The notes below the pieces were generated by a model. It worked only from the letters and a program-made list of their open reading frames with translations. It was not told the DNA's origin and ran no database searches. Both the position numbers and the translations under genes were made by a program. From contig NZ_CP022242.1 of assembly GCF_003351865.1 (NCBI RefSeq), forward strand, positions 496,001 to 560,000: a stretch of DNA of 64,000 nucleotides, given 5' to 3'. The first letter of the stretch is position 1. Every line of letters begins with the position of its first letter. Source of the DNA: Methanofervidicoccus sp. A16. GTDB lineage: Archaea > AGJL01 > Methanococci > Methanococcales > Methanococcaceae. This document shows, piece by piece, positions 27,102 to 36,469 of the stretch.

Positions 27102-27311
27102 TTAATACTTTTTATTTAATACATTTTTTAAGATATTACATTCAGGATAGACTATATCCTCTATTTCATCACAATACTCTTCTAATATAACTTTAATAGA
27201 GTTTAAAGTGTCCATACCTTTACATATACCACAGTTTATTACAAGATCATCTTCATTGGGATTTCTTGAATTATTGTATTTACAAAGTATCCATAGTTTC
27301 ATAGATATCAT
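27102..27311 (-). CDS. small cysteine-rich protein
   Basis: 69 residues, or 66 if the second ATG at 27302 is used. Cysteines occur as LCKY, NCGICKG, YCDE and PECN, so a metal site or redox role is possible. I do not recognise a family. It lies between the TusA fusion and the thioredoxin on the same strand, which supports it being a real gene. Only a weak TGAT site precedes the second ATG. Confidence 0.5.
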   Translation of the reverse strand: MISMKLWILCKYNNSRNPNEDDLVINCGICKGMDTLNSIKVILEEYCDEIEDIVYPECNILKNVLNKKY

Positions 27312-27359
27312 TATATGGATATTTTTAAAATAAAAATTATTATAATTATAAATAAGGAA

Positions 27360-27611
27360 TTAAATGTATTTGGCTATTTTTTCCCTCAATGCCTCCTTTG
27401 TAGGGGCTCCAACGAAGGCAACCTCTCCATCGATTACTATAGTAGGTACTGCCATAATTCCATATTCTGCAGCCTTCTCAGGTTCCTTCATAACGTCTAT
27501 ATACTCTACCTCTATTCCTTTACCTATCTCTGAAACTACCTCCTCAACAACCCTCTTTGCAGGAGGACAGTGAGGACACATTGGAGATGTGAATACCAGT
27601 ATCTTTACCAT
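27360..27611 (-). CDS. small thioredoxin with CPHC active site
   Basis: 83 residues from ATG 27611, which is spaced correctly from GGAGG; an ATG six bases earlier is too close. The sequence VKILVFTSPMCPHCPPAKRVVEEV and AVPTIVIDG make it a short thioredoxin/glutaredoxin-like protein, closely resembling M. jannaschii Mj0307 as I remember it. It is a cytoplasmic disulfide reductase in the same transcript as the DUF169 and TusA genes. Confidence 0.88.
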   Translation of the reverse strand: MVKILVFTSPMCPHCPPAKRVVEEVVSEIGKGIEVEYIDVMKEPEKAAEYGIMAVPTIVIDGEVAFVGAPTKEALREKIAKYI

Positions 27612-27635
27612 ACTCATTACCTCCTATCTTTTTTA

Positions 27636-28319
27636 TTATCCCCAGATTTCTTTGAAGTGTTCCAATGCCTTAACGATATTCTCTAAATCAGAGGGCGGGA
27701 ATGCAAATATCATTTCCCCATCCTCTATACGAGCGTATTTCCTGGAACCGTTACATCCCAAGGTAGCATTTGCAACTCCCCTAACCTTAACAGCAGCCAC
27801 TGCATCTGCACATAGGGATTGGATACCTGCAAAGTCTCCCTGGAACCTTCCTCCCTCTTTGTAGAGTAATGCCTGTACCAGCCTTAGAATCTTCTTTGGT
27901 GTAGCTATAACCAGTATTGAGTCTGGTTCAAAGTCTGCATCACTTAGAGGTGCATATACACTTGCGTATATCTCTTCCTTAACTCTAGGTATAGCCTCTA
28001 CAGTCCTTATTGCAGCCTCCTCTGTTTCAAAGTTACCTAACTTGTGGTATAACTTACCTGTGGCCAAGGGTTCTGGAGGGTTTTGAAGAATTCCTATTGC
28101 ATAGGCCCCTCCTTTACATAAGTGTTTTTCCAAGGTAGCATAGAATTTCTTTCCTTCCTTCCTTGCTATTTGAACCATTTCACAGTGCCTTACTTGGTTT
28201 TCTATTTCACTATAATTTTCAGGGATCTCATCTTTAGATTTTGCAAGTTTTACAGCAACTGGAGGATATTCCAATCCTAGTAATTCCTCCAACTTTTTAC
28301 CTAATTCTTTAACATCCAA
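27636..28319 (-). CDS. DUF169 family protein
   Basis: About 227 residues from TTG 28319, which follows GGTGATTGCC; a GTG at 28328 is also in frame. The YPPVAVKLAKSKDEIP opening, CEMVQIARKEGKKFY, LCKGGAYAIG and CADAVAAV segments fit DUF169. It has several conserved cysteines but no assigned reaction. First gene of the minus-strand redox cluster, it is preceded by a palindrome-bearing promoter. Confidence 0.75.
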   Translation of the reverse strand: MDVKELGKKLEELLGLEYPPVAVKLAKSKDEIPENYSEIENQVRHCEMVQIARKEGKKFYATLEKHLCKGGAYAIGILQNPPEPLATGKLYHKLGNFETEEAAIRTVEAIPRVKEEIYASVYAPLSDADFEPDSILVIATPKKILRLVQALLYKEGGRFQGDFAGIQSLCADAVAAVKVRGVANATLGCNGSRKYARIEDGEMIFAFPPSDLENIVKALEHFKEIWG

Positions 28320-28414
28320 GGCAATCACCAGTATTATTTTTTGTTAATATATTTTGGTTGTAATATGAAATATATTATTATTCTTTATTTAAAGTTTTTT
28401 AATTGTTTACTATC

Positions 28415-28449
28415 TTCATAGTTGTGTTAATTGTATACACTACTATGAA
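28415..28449. promoter_or_regulatory. long palindrome, likely operator of the DUF169 cluster
   Basis: TTCATAGT and GTGT on the left pair with ACAC and ACTATGAA on the right around a 9-base centre, a near-perfect 13-base arm. It lies just downstream of a minus-strand TATA box, at the expected start site, as a repressor site would. Confidence 0.5.
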
Positions 28450-28460
28450 CACCTGTTTAC

Positions 28461-28480
28461 ATATATAAATTTTTCTAGTA
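28461..28480 (-). promoter_or_regulatory. possible promoter of the DUF169 cluster
   Basis: On the minus strand CTAGAAAAATTTATATAT gives a BRE/TATA box. Transcription would start near 28436, inside the palindrome, leaving a leader of about 110 nt. Weaker TATA-like boxes closer to the gene cannot be excluded. Confidence 0.45.
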
Positions 28481-28493
28481 GAGAGGGGGGTCC

Positions 28494-29203
28494 GGGGTCC
28501 TGTCCACATAAAACAAACATCATATATAACAATGTACATAAGATACTATTATGCTAAGAGTAAAAGATATTATAAAGAAATTAAAAATCTTTAAGAGGAA
28601 CAAAATACCTATAGAAATTAAAACACTCGCCATTGCAACCTACATTCAGACATCTTCAGTAAGAAGGACTGCCAGAATTCTTTCAGAGATTTATCCAGTC
28701 TCAAAAACATCAGTTTGGAACTGGATAAATAAGTTTAAAGAAGAATTATCCATTACAACAGAGGAAAGAGAAAGAGATCTAATAGCGGTGGATGAAACTG
28801 TTGTTAAAGGTGGCGGGAAGCACTATTACGTTTATTCAGCTGTAGATGTTGAGAGGAATGAATTAATTTTAATGAGAGTCTATACAATAAGGAATCATCT
28901 AATTACGAGGTCCTTTGTAAAGAAAGTACTGAAGTACTGTAGGGGTGAGCCTAAATTCCTTATAGATAAAGCCCCATGGCTAATTAGTGCTCTAAAAAGT
29001 CTTAATTTAAACTTTGAACATCAGACTTTTGGGCGGGGGAGTTTGATAGAATCGGTGTTTTCTTCTCTGAAGCAGAGGGTAAAGATCTTTTTCTGCTCTA
29101 TTAATGCTAAAAATCCTGTTAGAAACTGGAACTTCTTTTGTAGGTTATTTGTTCTGTATTATAATAAACTGAGGTGGTGTTTATGTTAAGTGGACAGGTC
29201 CCA
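28494..29203 (+). mobile_element. short insertion sequence, IS6-like
   Basis: About 710 bp. The left end GGGGTCCTGTCCACATAAAA and the inverted right end TGGGACCTGTCCACTTAACA match at most positions. One intact transposase gene fills it. I could not find a convincing target duplication. Its ends do not resemble the ACCYTARTTCCC ends of the MITE-like elements. Confidence 0.8.
28551..29189 (+). CDS. DDE transposase, IS6/IS240-like
   Basis: 212 residues. An N-terminal helix-turn-helix (SSVRRTARILSEIYPVSKTS) precedes a compact DDE core. The likely catalytic residues are D81 (LIAVDETVV), D139 (FLIDKAPWL) and E167 (GSLIESVFSSL). Length and layout fit short archaeal IS6-type transposases. No frameshift is seen, so the element may be active. 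The family name rests on pattern memory, not a search. Confidence 0.8.
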   Translation: MLRVKDIIKKLKIFKRNKIPIEIKTLAIATYIQTSSVRRTARILSEIYPVSKTSVWNWINKFKEELSITTEERERDLIAVDETVVKGGGKHYYVYSAVDVERNELILMRVYTIRNHLITRSFVKKVLKYCRGEPKFLIDKAPWLISALKSLNLNFEHQTFGRGSLIESVFSSLKQRVKIFFCSINAKNPVRNWNFFCRLFVLYYNKLRWCLC

Positions 29204-29263
29204 GATTTTTTATAGAAACTGGATTTATTTATAAAAATAAATCGAAAAAATAAAAATTTTAAA

Positions 29264-29365
29264 ACTGTTAATACCTAATAAAAACTGATAAAAAAGTTAA
29301 AATATGGCTCCAGTACTCCAAACTACACTGATACTGAAGACTTTAACCCTTCAAGAGTTTTATTT
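29264..29365 (+). repeat. family C-like repeat next to the insertion sequence
   Basis: AAACTGTTAATACCTAATAAAAACTG matches the left module of other family C copies (for example 32420-32455 read in reverse). ACACTGATACTGAAG and a CTTCAAGAGTTTTATTTTTTT tail follow. It lies just after the convergent 3' end of the 29377-29676 gene. Confidence 0.45.
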
Positions 29366-29376
29366 TTTTATTTATC

Positions 29377-29676
29377 TCAGTTCTCCTCTTTATAGCAACC
29401 TATAGCCTTTAACTTCCCCTCTATAGTAATTTCCTTATCCTTTCTATCATCGATCTTTAAAGTACTCAGTACCCTTACAGTATCATTAAGTACAGTTTCA
29501 TGAGCCTCTTTGAAGGCCCTTATTATCTCATCTAAGTCCCCTTCCAATACAGTTCCCATTGCGCAAGGTTCAACTTTTAAATTGTATTTTTTAAAAACCT
29601 CTATAGCCTTCTTTACGTATTTGGAGATACTTGGGCCCTCTCCAATGGGCACTATACTAACCTCTGCAACTGGCAT
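29377..29676 (-). CDS. thiamine-binding protein (MTH1187/YkoF family)
   Basis: 99 residues. VAEVSIVPIGEGPSISKYVKKAIEVF and the VEPCAMGTVLEGDLDEI centre are typical of the COG0011 ferredoxin-like fold that binds thiamine or related HMP compounds as a tetramer. The ATG follows GGAGATAGT. It lies 50 bp downstream of pdxS on the same strand and may be cotranscribed with it. Confidence 0.85.
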   Translation of the reverse strand: MPVAEVSIVPIGEGPSISKYVKKAIEVFKKYNLKVEPCAMGTVLEGDLDEIIRAFKEAHETVLNDTVRVLSTLKIDDRKDKEITIEGKLKAIGCYKEEN

Positions 29677-29728
29677 ACTATCTCCTAAAAACTTTATAAA
29701 AAAATTTTAAACTTCATACTATTTATAA

Positions 29729-30625
29729 TTAATTCCCTCTCTTAGCGAGACGATCCTTTTCAGGTAAACTCTCTATATCAATACCTGGCATAGGTTCTCC
29801 AAGGTTCTTACTAACCTCTGCTATAACATCAGGTTTATCGTAGTTATAAGTTGCTTCAACAATAGCCCTAGCCCTCTCCTCTGGATTCTCAGATTTGAAG
29901 ATACCTGAACCTACAAATACTCCATCACATCCCAACTGCATCATCATGGCGGCATCTGCAGGTGTGGCAATACCTCCTGCAGCGAAATTTACAACAGGTA
30001 ATCTCCTCAACTTGGCAACCTCGTATAGGAGATCTACAGGTACCTTTAACACTCTAGCCATCTGTAGAAGTTCCCTGTCTAATCCCATCTCGTAGTATCC
30101 AACCACCCTTGCAATACCTTCATTTACAGTTCTTACATGTCTAACTGCCTCTACAACGTTACCAGTTCCTGCCTCTCCCTTGGTTCTTATCATGGCTGCT
30201 CCTTCATCTATCCTCCTAAGTGCCTCTCCTAAATCCCTGGCACCACATACAAAGGGCACTATAAATCTCTTCTTGTCTATGTGATGCACATCGTCTGCAG
30301 GTGTAAGTACCTCACTCTCATCTATCATATCTACACCAATAGCCTCTAAGACCTGGGCCTCGACAAAGTGTCCTATCCTCACCTTAGCCATTACAGGGAT
30401 GGATACTGCATCTTTAATATCTAAGATCAGTTGAGGATCTGACATCCTTGCAACTCCTCCCTGGGCTCTTATATCTGCAGGTACTCTTTCCAAGGCCATC
30501 ACCGCAGTAGCCCCAGCATCCTCGGCAATCTGTGCCTGTTCAACACTTGTAACATCCATTATAACTCCGTACTTTACCATCTTAGCAAATCCTCTCTTTA
30601 GAAGTTCTGTACCTACCTTTCTCAT
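29729..30625 (-). CDS. pdxS: pyridoxal 5'-phosphate synthase lyase subunit PdxS
   Basis: 298 residues, the usual length. The TIM barrel shows [18 protein letters not shown]-like and [21 protein letters not shown] segments, the Schiff-base Lys region [14 protein letters not shown], and [19 protein letters not shown]. PdxS condenses ribose 5-phosphate, glyceraldehyde 3-phosphate and ammonia to PLP. Its partner glutaminase PdxT is not in this window. The ATG follows GGTGAAACT. It is divergent from gap, which handles one of its substrates. Confidence 0.96.
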   Translation of the reverse strand: MRKVGTELLKRGFAKMVKYGVIMDVTSVEQAQIAEDAGATAVMALERVPADIRAQGGVARMSDPQLILDIKDAVSIPVMAKVRIGHFVEAQVLEAIGVDMIDESEVLTPADDVHHIDKKRFIVPFVCGARDLGEALRRIDEGAAMIRTKGEAGTGNVVEAVRHVRTVNEGIARVVGYYEMGLDRELLQMARVLKVPVDLLYEVAKLRRLPVVNFAAGGIATPADAAMMMQLGCDGVFVGSGIFKSENPEERARAIVEATYNYDKPDVIAEVSKNLGEPMPGIDIESLPEKDRLAKRGN

Positions 30626-30671
30626 AGTTTCACCTTTTAGTTTTTGATATTACTTTATATCCTTAAACTAA

Positions 30672-30683
30672 ATTTATATAATA
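30672..30683 (+). promoter_or_regulatory. TATA box of gap
   Basis: AAATTTATATAA lies about 45 bp before the gap start, consistent with a short leader. The region is symmetrical enough to serve pdxS on the other strand as well. Confidence 0.5.
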
Positions 30684-30690
30684 TATTAAC

Positions 30691-30707
30691 GGTATAATAC
30701 TTATACC
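30691..30707. promoter_or_regulatory. perfect 7+3+7 palindrome at the gap start site
   Basis: GGTATAA-TAC-TTATACC is a perfect inverted repeat between the TATA box and the gap ribosome binding site, about where transcription should start. It may bind a repressor controlling gap, and possibly pdxS. Confidence 0.5.
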
Positions 30708-30727
30708 ATCACATGGAGGGATACACT

Positions 30728-31747
30728 ATGGTAAAAGTTCTAATAAACGGATACGGTTCCATAGGTAAGAGGGTGGCAGATGCAGTTGCAAAGCAGAAGG
30801 ATATGGAGGTAATTGGTGTTACCAAGACAAAGCCAGACTTTGAAGCAAGGTTAGCTATAGAGAAGGGATATAAACTATATACTGCTATTCCAGAGAGGAA
30901 ATCCCTCTTCGAGGAGAAAGGGATAGAAATTGAAGGTACAATCTTCGACGTTATAGAGGAGGCAGATATTGTAGTGGACTGTACTCCTGGTGGAGTAGGA
31001 AAGGAGAACCTAAAAATGTATAAAGAGTACAAGGTGAAGGCTATACTTCAAGGTGGTGAAAAGGCACAGTACGTAGAGGACAACTTCAATGTACTCTGGA
31101 GTTATGACAGGTGTTATGGCAGGGATTACGTAAGAGTAGTATCCTGTAATACCACTGGACTCTGTAGAATACTCTACGCCATAGATTCAGTAACCGATAT
31201 TGTAAAAGTAAGGGCGGTACTTGTAAGGAGAGGAGCAGATCCCAATGATGTAAAGAGAGGACCTATAAATGCTATAGTACCTAACCCTCCAACTTTACCC
31301 TCCCACCATGGACCTGATGTAGTCTCTGTAATTCCAGAACTTGAAGGGAAGATATTCACCTCTGCAGTAGTTGTACCTACTACCTTGATGCATATGCATA
31401 CAGTTATGGTGGAGACGACAGGTACCACTAAGGAGGATATCCTTGAGGGCATAGAGAGAACTCCAAGGGTAATTACAGTAAGTGCAGAAGAGGGACTTAA
31501 CTCAACTGCCACAATAATAGAGTTTGCAAGGGATATAGGAAGGATGAGATACGACCTTTACGAGATCGCAGTATGGGAGGAGAGTATCAACGTGGTGGAT
31601 AAGGAGGTATTCCTGATGCAGGCTATCCACCAGGAGAGCGATGTAGTACCTGAAAATATAGACTGTATAAGATCTATGTTGGAGATGGTAGATGACAATA
31701 TAAAGTCTATAGAGATGACAAATAAGGCTCTGGGACTGTTGAAGTAA
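30728..31747 (+). CDS. gap: archaeal glyceraldehyde-3-phosphate dehydrogenase
   Basis: 339 residues from ATG 30728, which follows GGAGGGAT; an ATG 15 bases upstream lies ahead of that site. The Rossmann motif [17 protein letters not shown], the catalytic [14 protein letters not shown] and the [11 protein letters not shown] segment mark the archaeal type II enzyme. In an autotrophic methanogen it mainly works in gluconeogenesis, with NADP or NAD. It is followed by a T-rich stretch and a long spacer of repeats. Confidence 0.95.
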   Translation: MVKVLINGYGSIGKRVADAVAKQKDMEVIGVTKTKPDFEARLAIEKGYKLYTAIPERKSLFEEKGIEIEGTIFDVIEEADIVVDCTPGGVGKENLKMYKEYKVKAILQGGEKAQYVEDNFNVLWSYDRCYGRDYVRVVSCNTTGLCRILYAIDSVTDIVKVRAVLVRRGADPNDVKRGPINAIVPNPPTLPSHHGPDVVSVIPELEGKIFTSAVVVPTTLMHMHTVMVETTGTTKEDILEGIERTPRVITVSAEEGLNSTATIIEFARDIGRMRYDLYEIAVWEESINVVDKEVFLMQAIHQESDVVPENIDCIRSMLEMVDDNIKSIEMTNKALGLLK

Positions 31748-31774
31748 TAGGTAGTTAATAGTTCTTTAAAAATT

Positions 31775-31782
31775 TCTTTTTT
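31775..31782 (+). terminator. T-rich stretch after gap
   Basis: TTCTTTTTTA lies about 25 bp after the gap stop codon and is a likely oligo-T terminator. Confidence 0.35.
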
Positions 31783-31900
31783 ATATTAATTTGAACTTTA
31801 CGTCGAAATACTTATTTTATACTCAAATCTTCTCGATCTTTATCACAACTCCTCGGATTTCGATTTAAATAATACAATAATATAAATATAATTTTTTAAT

Positions 31901-32224
31901 ACCCTAGTTCCCACCAAAATGATAATTTAAAGAATAATAAAAATAATTATAAAAATTAATAAAAATAAAAATAATAAAGAAAAGATTTTAAAATAAAAAC
32001 TTCTATCATCTCAGATATAACATTTTAAAAAGAAGATTGAAGGAGAAAAATCTTCATAATAAAATTAATAACAGCAACTGGTTAGGGAGGATCTACTCCA
32101 CTTTCATAGAGTATCTTAGAGCACCCTAGGAGAGACTATTTATCTCTTATTCTTTTATTATATTTATTACTTTTATTATAATTATTATTATTTTTATCAG
32201 GATTTTTTTGATGGGAATTAAGGT
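31901..32224. mobile_element. composite MITE-like element (B half plus A half)
   Basis: 324 bp. It starts ACCCTAGTTCCCACC with about 140 bp of family B (minus orientation) and continues into the family A core (GGATCTACTCCACTTTC). It ends TTTTGATGGGAATTAAGGT. The flanks TTTTTTAAT and TTTTAAAAT match at 7 of 9 positions, perhaps a decayed target duplication. Confidence 0.7.
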
Positions 32225-32299
32225 TTTTAAAATTTTATAATAAAAATTATAATTTTTAGTAAAAAAGTAAAATATAATTAGATAGAAAAGATAAGAAAA

Positions 32300-32460
32300 T
32301 AAAATAATAAGAGAAAAGTAAAAAACTCTTAAAAAAGGTTTAACAGAAACCTCTCATGCTCCTCCAGTGGTCAGTGCAAACTAGAGGACAAGGGTTGTAT
32401 ATTTTTTTTTGCCCCTATTTTGTTTTTATTAGGCATTAACAGTTTTTAGAATGTTTGTTC
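32300..32460 (-). repeat. family C structured intergenic repeat
   Basis: AACC (32348-32351) pairs with GGTT (32393-32396), and CCTC (32361-32364) with GAGG (32384-32387). The minus-strand tail reads GGTTTCTGTTAAACC then TTTTTTAAGAGTTTTTT, a small hairpin plus T-runs. The left module TTAATGCCTAATAAAAAC is at 32420-32445 on the minus strand. Confidence 0.55.
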
Positions 32461-32797
32461 TTCAGATTTCAATTATTATTCTCTTTTTAATAATTATTAT
32501 TTTTTTTTATTAATTTTTTTATTTATTTAAGATCTCTTAATGGTTTTAGTTAGCACAATAATTATTTTTTTGTTCGTGATAATAATGATTATAAAAATAA
32601 TTAAAATAAAAGTTTTAAAATCACTAAAAAGGAATGAAAACTAAAATCCCGTTGCAGTTTTTAGAATGTCTTAAACACTTTGAATTTTCGTTAACTCTTC
32701 TTCTTAGGGTTTTTTACTTTTTTATTTTATTCATCTTAAGTATAGTTCTATTATTAGTTTAAAAATTATATACTAATCATCTCTAGCACTTATTAAA
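32461..32797. other. AT-rich spacer with a partial repeat
   Basis: No gene is seen. CAGTTTTTAGAATGT at about 32658 repeats a string at 32448. Together with AATTTTCGTTAACTCTTC it looks like a second, damaged family C copy at about 32640-32720. Confidence 0.4.
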
Positions 32798-33877
32798 TCA
32801 CTCCAGTATCTCATACAGCGTATTCCTCTCCTTAGGAATTCTACCTATCTCTCTAATAATACTTCTTATCTCCTCTACAGATAGACTGACACCGTACTCA
32901 GCACCTGCAGCCCTGGAGATGTTCTCCTCCATAAGGGTTCCTCCAAAGTCGTTGGCACCGCATCTTAGGGCAACCTGGGCCATCTTTATCCCTAACTTTA
33001 CCCATGACACCTGGATATTCCTTATAAGATCTTTGAAGAGTATCCTGCTTATTGCATAGATCTTAAGATCCTCTATACCTGTCGCACCTCTCCTTGCTCT
33101 CCCGTTGAGGTATATAGGGGCTAATCTATACATGAACGTTAAAGGCACAAACTCTGTAAATCCTCCAGTTTCCTCCTGTATCTCCTTTAAAATAAAGAGA
33201 TGTTTAACTATATGTTCATATTCCTCGATGTGGCCGTACATTATAGTACATGTTGTTTTTATCCCTAACTTATGAGCTGTTTTTATTATATCTATCCACT
33301 CCCTTGTAGAGAGTTTAGAGGGACAGAGTTCTGATCGGATAGAGTCATCTAGAATCTCTGCCGCCGTCCCAGGCATGGTGTTTAATCCTTTTTCCTTCAG
33401 TATCTTTAACGCCTCCTTTACATTGAGACCTGCATTCTCACTTGCAAATTTAACCTCCATTGGAGAGAATGCATGGATATGGATACCTCCGTAAGGTTCA
33501 GTAACTCTATGGACTTTTTCCAGTATCTCCCCTTGAAAGTAAGTATCCACCTTAGGATGGAGTCCTCCCTGGATACATACCTCTGTACATCCCATCTTTT
33601 TTGCCTCTAGGGCTCTTCTAGCTATTTCATTCACATCTAAAAAGTAGGCTCTCCTATCTCCCATATTTACTCTGAAGGCACAGAATTTACAGTCTCCTAC
33701 ACAGATGTTGGTATAATTGATGTTCCTGTTAACTACGTAGGTTACTACATCTCCTACGATAACCTTCCTAAGAGTATCTCCCACCTTTAAGATATCAAAT
33801 AGATTTTCATCATCCTCAAAAAGTTCTAAACACTCCTTTTTTGAAATATTCTTTGTGTACAGTTTATCTAGGTCCAT
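32798..33877 (-). CDS. cofH: FO synthase subunit 2 (CofH)
   Basis: 359 residues. It is a radical SAM enzyme with CVGDCKFCAF (CxxxCxxC cluster) at about 60-69, CIQGGLHP, and a C-terminal CGANDFGGTLMEENISRAAGA segment typical of CofH/MqnE-type enzymes. With CofG, it joins tyrosine to the ribityl-uracil precursor to make FO, the deazaflavin core of coenzyme F420. cofG is not in the window. The ATG follows GGTGATTTT. It is divergent from mer, an F420-using enzyme. Confidence 0.93.
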   Translation of the reverse strand: MDLDKLYTKNISKKECLELFEDDENLFDILKVGDTLRKVIVGDVVTYVVNRNINYTNICVGDCKFCAFRVNMGDRRAYFLDVNEIARRALEAKKMGCTEVCIQGGLHPKVDTYFQGEILEKVHRVTEPYGGIHIHAFSPMEVKFASENAGLNVKEALKILKEKGLNTMPGTAAEILDDSIRSELCPSKLSTREWIDIIKTAHKLGIKTTCTIMYGHIEEYEHIVKHLFILKEIQEETGGFTEFVPLTFMYRLAPIYLNGRARRGATGIEDLKIYAISRILFKDLIRNIQVSWVKLGIKMAQVALRCGANDFGGTLMEENISRAAGAEYGVSLSVEEIRSIIREIGRIPKERNTLYEILE

Positions 33878-34082
33878 AAAATCACCGTAGAAAAGAGTTA
33901 ACAGTTAATACTATATTAAAATTTTTATACCATAGGATTTTAGAATATATGATATCCCATATTAGATTTTTAAATTGCTCAGAATATTTAAAAGTTATAT
34001 TTATATTTTTCTATTTGATTTAATGAGAATTAAATATATATTAATAAAATTTAATAATAAATAAAGATATAACAACACCTAG

Positions 34083-35063
<981 letters not shown>

Positions 35064-35108
35064 TTAGAGTTATAATCTTATCTCTTTTTATTTTAATTAT
35101 AATTTTAA

Positions 35109-35372
35109 ACCTTAATTCCCCTCAAAATGATAAATTTAAAGAATAATAAAAATAATTATAAAAATAATAATTATAATAAATAAAAATAAAAAATAAGAAA
35201 AAGTTTTAAAATAAAAACTTCTATAATCTTCTGGATATCTTTTAATACAGGGATTCAGAGTAAAATCTCCTATCTTACTTAAGTGTTCGGAAAGATCCTA
35301 AAGGTATTTAATAGTTTTTATTATTGATCATTTTCATTGTTCTTTTAATCACTGCTTGGTGGAAACTAAGGT
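35109..35372 (-). mobile_element. MITE-like element, family B (copy 3)
   Basis: 264 bp from ACCTTAATTCCCCTC to CTTGGTGGAAACTAAGGT, carrying the family B core on the minus strand (GGATTCAGAGTAAAATCTCC and GTTCGGAAAGATCCTAA). No exact target duplication is seen. It separates mer from ribK. Confidence 0.75.
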
Positions 35373-35440
35373 TATTATAATATAAATAATAAAATAATAA
35401 AACTTAAATTTTCACAACTAATAATACATACTGTGATAGT

Positions 35441-35827
35441 ATGACAGTACTTTACGGGAGAGTAACCTCTGGGAGGGGAGAAGGTAGATATTTTATGTCT
35501 TTAAAACCATACAGGGAGAGATTTAAAAGTATATTAGGGTACTATCCTTACGAGGGAACGTTAAATATCAAGTTAAGTGAGTATATTCCCTTAGATACAT
35601 CTAAGTGTTTTAAGATAGATGGTTTCGAATACAAAGGTAAGAAATACTACGGTGTAAAAGTCCTCCCTGCAAAGGTATCCAAGGATGAATTCGCTATAAA
35701 AGGTGCCCTAATATTCCCGGAGAAATCTAACCATCCCAAGGACATAGTGGAGGTAATATCACCGTTGAATCTAAGAAATTACCTATTTTTAAAAAATGGA
35801 GATATTGTTAAGATAATTGTAGAGTGA
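35441..35827 (+). CDS. ribK: CTP-dependent riboflavin kinase
   Basis: 128 residues. The VTSGRGEGRYFMSLKPYRERF opening, GYYPYEGTLNIKL and YYGVKVLPAKV segments match archaeal RibK (M. jannaschii MJ0056), a cradle-loop barrel that phosphorylates riboflavin to FMN with CTP instead of ATP. The ATG follows GTGATAGT. trpF starts 6 bp after its stop, so the two are cotranscribed. Confidence 0.93.
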   Translation: MTVLYGRVTSGRGEGRYFMSLKPYRERFKSILGYYPYEGTLNIKLSEYIPLDTSKCFKIDGFEYKGKKYYGVKVLPAKVSKDEFAIKGALIFPEKSNHPKDIVEVISPLNLRNYLFLKNGDIVKIIVE

Positions 35828-35833
35828 TACTGA

Positions 35834-36460
35834 ATGTTTATTAAAATATGTGGTGTTAAAACTGAGAGGGAGTTAAATATAGTGGAGAAGTATGCCGACG
35901 CCACAGGGGTGATAGTGGAGTCAGAATCTAAAAGGAGGATAAGTTTAGATAGGGCTAAGGAGTTGATAGAAACTTCCAGTATCCCAGTATTTACAGTCTC
36001 TACATTGGAGGATTTTAAATCTTGGTCAGAGGTTATAGAAAAAACTGAAACTGAGTATATTCAGATCCATTCAGATATGGATGTTGGAACTGTAGAAAGG
36101 TTAAAGGACGAATACAGTGTATTTATAATGAAAGTTTTTAAAGTACCTAAGAGGAGCACTTTCCCTGAGAGAGATGCAGAGGATCTTATAAATAAGATAG
36201 CAGAGTATAAAGATATAGTGGATAGGATCCTCTTGGATACAGGTAAAGGATGTGGAGTTACTCACGATCACAGGGTAAGTAAGATAATCTGTAAAAAATT
36301 CGATGTAGTACTTGCAGGGGGGCTGAACCCAGAGAATGTTAGGGAAATTGTGGATTACGTACAACCTTTTGGGGTGGATGTATCAAGTGGTGTTGAAAAG
36401 GAAGGTGAGAAGAGTGAAGATCTAATAAGATCCTTTGTAGAAAGTTTAAAAATGATATAA
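35834..36460 (+). CDS. trpF: phosphoribosylanthranilate isomerase
   Basis: 208 residues. FIKICGVKTERELNI at the start, RILLDTGKGCGVTHDH in the middle and VLAGGLNPENVREI near the end are TrpF motifs; the catalytic Cys is in KICGV. It performs the Amadori rearrangement step of tryptophan synthesis. Other trp genes are absent here, and it sits between ribK and a HAD protein. The ATG follows GTGATACTGA. Confidence 0.9.
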   Translation: MFIKICGVKTERELNIVEKYADATGVIVESESKRRISLDRAKELIETSSIPVFTVSTLEDFKSWSEVIEKTETEYIQIHSDMDVGTVERLKDEYSVFIMKVFKVPKRSTFPERDAEDLINKIAEYKDIVDRILLDTGKGCGVTHDHRVSKIICKKFDVVLAGGLNPENVREIVDYVQPFGVDVSSGVEKEGEKSEDLIRSFVESLKMI

Positions 36461-36469
36461 CGGGATCCT

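Noticed and set aside
28481-28503. 8 bp target duplication of the insertion sequence
   Set aside because: I compared bases outside both ends and found no convincing match, so the duplication may have decayed or the exact borders differ.
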